A DNA stretch of 64,000 nt from Mycobacterium sp. 852002-51971_SCH5477799-a (GTDB lineage: Bacteria; Actinomycetota; Actinomycetes; Mycobacteriales; Mycobacteriaceae): NCBI RefSeq assembly GCF_001667145.1, contig NZ_LZIF01000107.1, positions 51,755-115,754 on the forward strand. Reading direction: 5' to 3'. Under the pieces are notes generated by a model. The model was not told where the DNA came from and did no database searches. It saw nothing but the letters and a program-made list of their open reading frames with translations. Position 1 is the stretch's first letter, and each line of letters starts with the position of its first letter. This document shows, one piece after another, positions 60,283 through 64,000 of this stretch. A program made the translations under genes and the position numbers.

Positions 60283-61751
60283 ATCTGTTCGCCATGCTCG
60301 ACCAGGCCGCGAGCCGGTTCCCCGACCGCGGCGCGCTATACCTCGGGGAACGCCGCGTGTGCACCTGGATCGAGTTGCGGGACCGGACGTTACGGCTGGC
60401 CGCTTCGATTCGCGGGCAGCACGGCGCGGGCGCTCGTGTCGCGATCGCGACCCACAACCGCCCCGAGATCGTCGAGTTGATGTTCGCGATCTGGGCCGCC
60501 GAATGTGTGGTCGTCCCGATAAACTACAAGCTGCATCCGCGCGAGATGGCGCAGATCCTTGACGACGCCGTCGCCGCACGGGTATTCGCGTCATCGGTCA
60601 TCGGTGCCGAGCTCGCCCCCATAACCACGACGCCCACGGAAATCCTTGATTCCGAGGAGTATTCGCGGCGCTTCACCGTCACCCCGGCGCGACCGCCACG
60701 CACGGACCCGTCGGCGCTGGCGTGGCTGTTCTACACCAGCGGAACCACCGGCCGTTCGAAGGGCGCGATGCTCTCGCACCGCAACCTCACGGCGATGACG
60801 GTCGCCCACCTCGCCGACATCGACGAACCGGACGAGAACTGCAGCCTGGTGCATGCCGCTCCGATGTCGCACGGGTCGGGGCTTTACATCCTGCCGTACA
60901 CACTGCGCGCTGCCCGGCAAATCCTGCCCGCCTCAGGGGCATTCGATCCCGACGAGTTCCTCGATCTCTGCGAACACCATCCGGCCGCCAGCGCGTTCCT
61001 GGCCCCGACGATGGTGCAACGGCTGGTCGATACGGGCCGCAGCCGCCCGGCCAATCTGCGGACGATCGTCTACGGCGGCGGGCCCATGTACGTCGAAAGC
61101 CTGCGCAAGGCGATCACGGCGTTCGGCCCGATCTTCGCGCAGATTTACGGGCAGGGCGAATCGCCGATGACCATCACCGGGCTGCGCCGCGCCGATCACG
61201 AGTCGGACGACGACGCGATCCTGGGATCGGTCGGGTATGCGCGGTCGGGCATGGAGGTCGCGGTGCTGCGCGCCGACGGCAGCGCGGCGCCCGTCGGCGA
61301 AATCGGCGAAATCGTCTGCCGCGGTGACGCGGTCATGTCCGGATACTGGCACAACCCCGAGGCGACCGGCGACGCGCTCAAGGACGGCTGGCTCTACACC
61401 GGCGACATGGGTTCGTTCGACGCGCGCGGTTTCCTTACCCTGCGGGATCGTTCGAAGGACGTCGTCATCAGCGGCGGCAGCAACATCTACCCGCGGGAGG
61501 TCGAGGAGGCGCTACTCGAGCACCCCGGTGTCGCCGAGGCGTGCGTGGTGGGCACCCGCGACGAGGAGTGGGGTGAGGTGGTGGTCGCGTTCATCGTCGG
61601 CGTGGTCGAACCCGCGACGCTGGACGCCCATCTGGTGGAGCGCATCGCCCGCTTCAAACGGCCCAAGCGTTACGAATTCGTCGACGAGTTACCGAAGAAC
61701 AGCTACGGCAAGGTGCTCAAGCGGGAACTGCGGGCGAGCCTGGCTCATTGA
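60279..61751 (+). CDS. AMP-dependent acyl-CoA synthetase
   Basis: A 490-aa ANL ligase. A3 motif LFYTSGTTGRSKGAMLSH at about 146-163, then YGQGESPMTI, LYTGDMGSF and the hinge LRDRSKDVVISGGSNIYPREVEE. LPKNSYGKVLKREL carries the final Lys. It is the second ligase in the rightward operon and may handle another intermediate than the first. The ATG at 60279 overlaps the SDR TGA; the 585-aa frame begins inside the SDR gene. Confidence 0.9.
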   Translation: MNLFAMLDQAASRFPDRGALYLGERRVCTWIELRDRTLRLAASIRGQHGAGARVAIATHNRPEIVELMFAIWAAECVVVPINYKLHPREMAQILDDAVAARVFASSVIGAELAPITTTPTEILDSEEYSRRFTVTPARPPRTDPSALAWLFYTSGTTGRSKGAMLSHRNLTAMTVAHLADIDEPDENCSLVHAAPMSHGSGLYILPYTLRAARQILPASGAFDPDEFLDLCEHHPAASAFLAPTMVQRLVDTGRSRPANLRTIVYGGGPMYVESLRKAITAFGPIFAQIYGQGESPMTITGLRRADHESDDDAILGSVGYARSGMEVAVLRADGSAAPVGEIGEIVCRGDAVMSGYWHNPEATGDALKDGWLYTGDMGSFDARGFLTLRDRSKDVVISGGSNIYPREVEEALLEHPGVAEACVVGTRDEEWGEVVVAFIVGVVEPATLDAHLVERIARFKRPKRYEFVDELPKNSYGKVLKRELRASLAH

Positions 61752-61782
61752 GCCCCGCCAAGCCACGAAAGGGAGGTCGCTA

Positions 61783-62943
61783 ATGAAATGTCGTGCCGCC
61801 GTCATCCGCGGGGTCGGCCAGGACTGGGAGATCCGCGAGATCGAGCTGGACCCGCCCCACGCGGCTGAAGTCATGGTGCGGATGGCCGTCGCCGGAATCT
61901 GCCACTCCGACGACCACCTGTTCACCGGTGACGTGGTCCCGACGGCCGAGGCGATCGCCGCCAGCGGCCAGCCGGCCCCGGACTGGTTCCCGCTGCTCGG
62001 AGGTCACGAAGGTGCCGGTGTCGTCGAAGAGGTCGGGCCCGGCGTGACGTCGGTGCGGCCGGGTGACCACGTTGCGCTGTCGTTCATTCCGGCGTGCGGC
62101 AGTTGCCGCTTCTGCGTGAACGGGCAGAGCTACATCTGCGACATCGGGGCGAGCCTGTTCGTCCGGGAGATGCCGACCGACGGAACCTGCCGCAGGCACC
62201 TGGGCGACGAAGACCTGTTGGCCTACGGGCAACTCGGCACATTCGCCGAATATGCGGTGCTGTCGGAGAGGTCGGTCATCAAGATCGACGACGCGATCCC
62301 GTTCCATGCCGCTTCGCTCGTGTCGTGCGGGGTCAGCACCGGCTGGGGCTCCGCGACGATCTCGGCGGGCACCGAACCCGGCGACACCGTCGTCGTCCTC
62401 GGCGCCGGTGGTGTCGGGATGAACGCCCTGCAAGCGGCGCGCGCCGTCGGTGCGAAGTACGTCGTCGCGGTGGATCCGGTTGAGTCCAAACGAGATTCGG
62501 CCAAGATCTTCGGCGCTACGCACACCGCCGCCTCCGCGCAGGACGCGATGCCGCTGGTCAACGAGATCACGGCGGGGCTGATGGCGGACCGCGTCGTGAT
62601 CTGCCCCGGCGTGGTGCATGTCGACTTGGTGCCGTTGGCGATGGCGCTGCTGCGCAAGGGCGGGGTCTGCGTGCTCACCGGCATCACCCCGTTCACCGAA
62701 CCGCCGGTTCCGCTGGTGCTACAGGAAATGACGCTGTCGGCCAAACAACTGCGGGGCGCGCTGTACGGCGGGATGAATCCGCGCACCAGCGTGCCGATGC
62801 TGTTGTCGATGTACCAGGCCGGCGCGGTGAAATTGGACGAGTTGGTCACCCGCCACTATCGGCTCGACCAGATCAACGAGGCGATGACAGACCTGCGGGA
62901 GGGCCGCAACATTCGCGGCGTCATCGATTTCGCCGGCGTGTGA
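61783..62943 (+). CDS. zinc-dependent (NDMA-type) alcohol dehydrogenase
   Basis: A 386-aa MDR alcohol dehydrogenase. Catalytic zinc ligands are Cys40 (GICHSDDH), His75 (GGHEG) and the Cys in SLVSCGVSTG; the structural zinc site has Cys105, 108, 111 and 119. The dinucleotide loop is VLGAGGVGMNALQAA. It resembles the NDMA-dependent dehydrogenases that keep NAD(H) bound and link to mycofactocin; this is inferred. The ATG at 61783 has GGGAGG upstream. It ends the rightward operon. Confidence 0.9.
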   Translation: MKCRAAVIRGVGQDWEIREIELDPPHAAEVMVRMAVAGICHSDDHLFTGDVVPTAEAIAASGQPAPDWFPLLGGHEGAGVVEEVGPGVTSVRPGDHVALSFIPACGSCRFCVNGQSYICDIGASLFVREMPTDGTCRRHLGDEDLLAYGQLGTFAEYAVLSERSVIKIDDAIPFHAASLVSCGVSTGWGSATISAGTEPGDTVVVLGAGGVGMNALQAARAVGAKYVVAVDPVESKRDSAKIFGATHTAASAQDAMPLVNEITAGLMADRVVICPGVVHVDLVPLAMALLRKGGVCVLTGITPFTEPPVPLVLQEMTLSAKQLRGALYGGMNPRTSVPMLLSMYQAGAVKLDELVTRHYRLDQINEAMTDLREGRNIRGVIDFAGV

Positions 62944-62969
62944 TCCCGGGCGCCACCTCGGGCGTTCGG

Positions 62970-63431
62970 TCAACCGGACTCGAAGTGGCTGCGGATGCCG
63001 GCCAGCATCTTGACGTGCGCCTTGACCCCTTCGCGGATGGTCACCCCGGCCAATAGCCGCGGAGCGGTGATCGAAATCCGTTCGGTGACCCGGGTGCCGC
63101 CGTCGACCGGATCGAAACTCACCGTGCCGCGCAACCGGACCCCGGGCGACTGGTCGGCCTCGGTCAGCACGTCGCCGCTGACCGGCACCCGCACCCGGGC
63201 GTGATAGCTGATTCGAATCATGAACGGCCCCAATGGAATCCGGTCGATCACGCGGAACGTCTGCTGGTAGCCGTCGGGGGTTTCGCTGCGGGACACCCTT
63301 TCCACGGACACGATCAACGGGTGCACGAGCTTGATGTTGTCCAGGTCAACGTAGAAGTCGCGCACGGCGTCGGGCGGCGCGGGCACATGCTCGCTCAGTG
63401 TCCGGTCGGCGTGCACGGTCCACCAGCTCAT
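62970..63431 (-). CDS. SRPBCC-family (polyketide-cyclase-like) protein
   Basis: A 153-aa START/Bet v1-like protein: RTLSEHVPAPPDAVRDFYVDLDNI at the N-terminus, then YQQTFRVIDRIPLGPFMIRISYHARV and RVTERISITAPRLLAG. Such proteins bind hydrophobic ligands. It is convergent with the alcohol dehydrogenase gene and divergent from the NTF2-like gene. The ATG at 63431 is used. No pathway can be assigned. Confidence 0.85.
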   Translation of the reverse strand: MSWWTVHADRTLSEHVPAPPDAVRDFYVDLDNIKLVHPLIVSVERVSRSETPDGYQQTFRVIDRIPLGPFMIRISYHARVRVPVSGDVLTEADQSPGVRLRGTVSFDPVDGGTRVTERISITAPRLLAGVTIREGVKAHVKMLAGIRSHFESG

Positions 63432-63495
63432 GAAAGAAACCTAGCCTTGCGATGACGCCGCGCTTACCGTGGACCCACGAGCGAGCGGAGACGAC

Positions 63496-63867
63496 ATGGG
63501 CACCCGAGACAACGTGGTCGAGCGCTACCTGGAATGCCTGGCCGCCCACGACTGGGACGGACTTGCCGACACCATCGCCGAGGACGGCCTGACCCGGGAG
63601 GGGCCGTTCTGCGACGTGGTCGAGGGCAAGACGCGCTACGTCGCCTACTTGCGCAAGGTGTGCACCAATCTCCAGGGGCATCGGTTGGAGGTGCGGCGGG
63701 TCTCGCACGTGGATGCGCGGGTGGCCTACGCCGAGCTGTCCGAGACGTTCGAGATCGACAGCGTTGCGACCACGTGGCCCGAGTGCATCCTGTTCGAGCA
63801 GGGCGACGATGGATTGATCTCTCGGGTCAGTGTGTTTTTCAAGCAACGGCAAGGCGCCACCGTGTAG
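63496..63867 (+). CDS. SnoaL/NTF2-fold protein
   Basis: A 123-aa NTF2-fold protein: NVVERYLECLAAHDWDGLADTIAEDG at the start, then GPFCDVVEGKTRYVAYLRKV and a terminal strand ILFEQGDDGLISRVSVFF. The fold occurs in cyclases, isomerases and ligand carriers. The ATG at 63496 with GCGGAG upstream is preferred over the GTG at 63469. It is divergent from the SRPBCC gene by about 65 bp, so the two may share a promoter and a ligand. Confidence 0.82.
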   Translation: MGTRDNVVERYLECLAAHDWDGLADTIAEDGLTREGPFCDVVEGKTRYVAYLRKVCTNLQGHRLEVRRVSHVDARVAYAELSETFEIDSVATTWPECILFEQGDDGLISRVSVFFKQRQGATV

Positions 63868-63922
63868 CGGAAATTCGGTATGCCTTAACCGATTTCACCT
63901 TCGATACGACGCCGCTAACTGA

Positions 63923-64000
63923 CTAGTTGGGTGTTGGTGGTGGTTGCGGCTGGAAGGGTTCGTACCACCAGTCGGCGCGCTCGCCGGTGGGCCCTCGGCA
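63923..64000 (-). CDS. 3' end of an unidentified CDS with a Pro-rich tail (partial)
   Basis: A minus-strand frame enters from the right edge and ends at TAG (63923-63925). The 25 visible residues include GERADWWYEPFQPQPPPTPN at the C-terminus, a composition common for mycobacterial secreted or membrane protein tails. Too little is visible to identify it. It is convergent with the NTF2-like gene. Confidence 0.45.
   Translation of the reverse strand, partial: CRGPTGERADWWYEPFQPQPPPTPN

Overview
The window is high-GC actinobacterial DNA from a Mycobacterium, most likely a slow grower, possibly of the M. avium complex. Read backwards it follows the M. tuberculosis (Mtb) Rv0111-Rv0138 segment: Rv0138-like, msrA, cyp138 with its TetR gene, ephF, GNAT, fgd2, fadE1, htdZ, fbpC, mak, treS, pepA, Rv0121c-like, fusA2, fadD7, oxcA, oxyS, ldtA and an Rv0111-like acyltransferase. 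Orientation and order match. The species is inferred from gene content recalled from memory; no database was searched.

Inserted blocks interrupt this backbone. (1) 3.1-12.3 kb: a molbindin, a sulfotransferase, a TetR/DUF1214 pair, an LLM/SRPBCC pair, and a fatty-acid desaturase with its reductase and a divergent TetR gene. (2) 14.1-16.6 kb: hemerythrin, Mn-catalase and GAF-ANTAR stress genes; the first two have identical SigF-type promoters. (3) 18.6-23.5 kb: a 57-aa acidic protein, DUF302, an unusual CsoR-family repressor with a perfect operator, a decayed DsbA-like/mmpS/mmpL relic, a phosphoesterase, and a MarR/ABC exporter operon. (4) 38.6-43.7 kb: this replaces the heptose genes Rv0112-Rv0115 and contains a lipoprotein, a reductase and an Mg2+-type M-box riboswitch leading into a 24-aa leader ORF, a 71-aa small protein and an Nramp-related transporter. 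(5) 45.9-62.9 kb: a large, tightly coupled catabolic cluster.

The core backbone covers methionine-sulfoxide repair (MsrA), alpha-maltose-1-phosphate production (TreS and Mak), mycolyl transfer (FbpC), L,D-crosslinking (LdtA), and a probable oxalate-disposal pair (FadD7 and OxcA) beside the LysR regulator OxyS. Several divergent gene pairs have clear palindromes in the promoter: cyp138/TetR, desaturase/TetR, CsoR, and the catabolic cluster.

The catabolic cluster diverges around 55.3-55.5 kb. Leftward, a chain of short overlaps joins an SDR, a Rieske oxygenase, a Baeyer-Villiger-type monooxygenase, an SDR, a CaiB-type CoA-transferase, a ThDP enzyme with atypical cofactor motifs and an aldehyde dehydrogenase. 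Rightward come a beta-propeller lactonase-like protein, a GntR/UTRA regulator, two acyl-CoA ligases, an SDR and a zinc alcohol dehydrogenase. Together they look like a complete route for ring oxidation, lactone formation and opening, CoA activation and chain cleavage of an unidentified cyclic substrate. No tRNA, rRNA, CRISPR array, transposase or prophage was seen.
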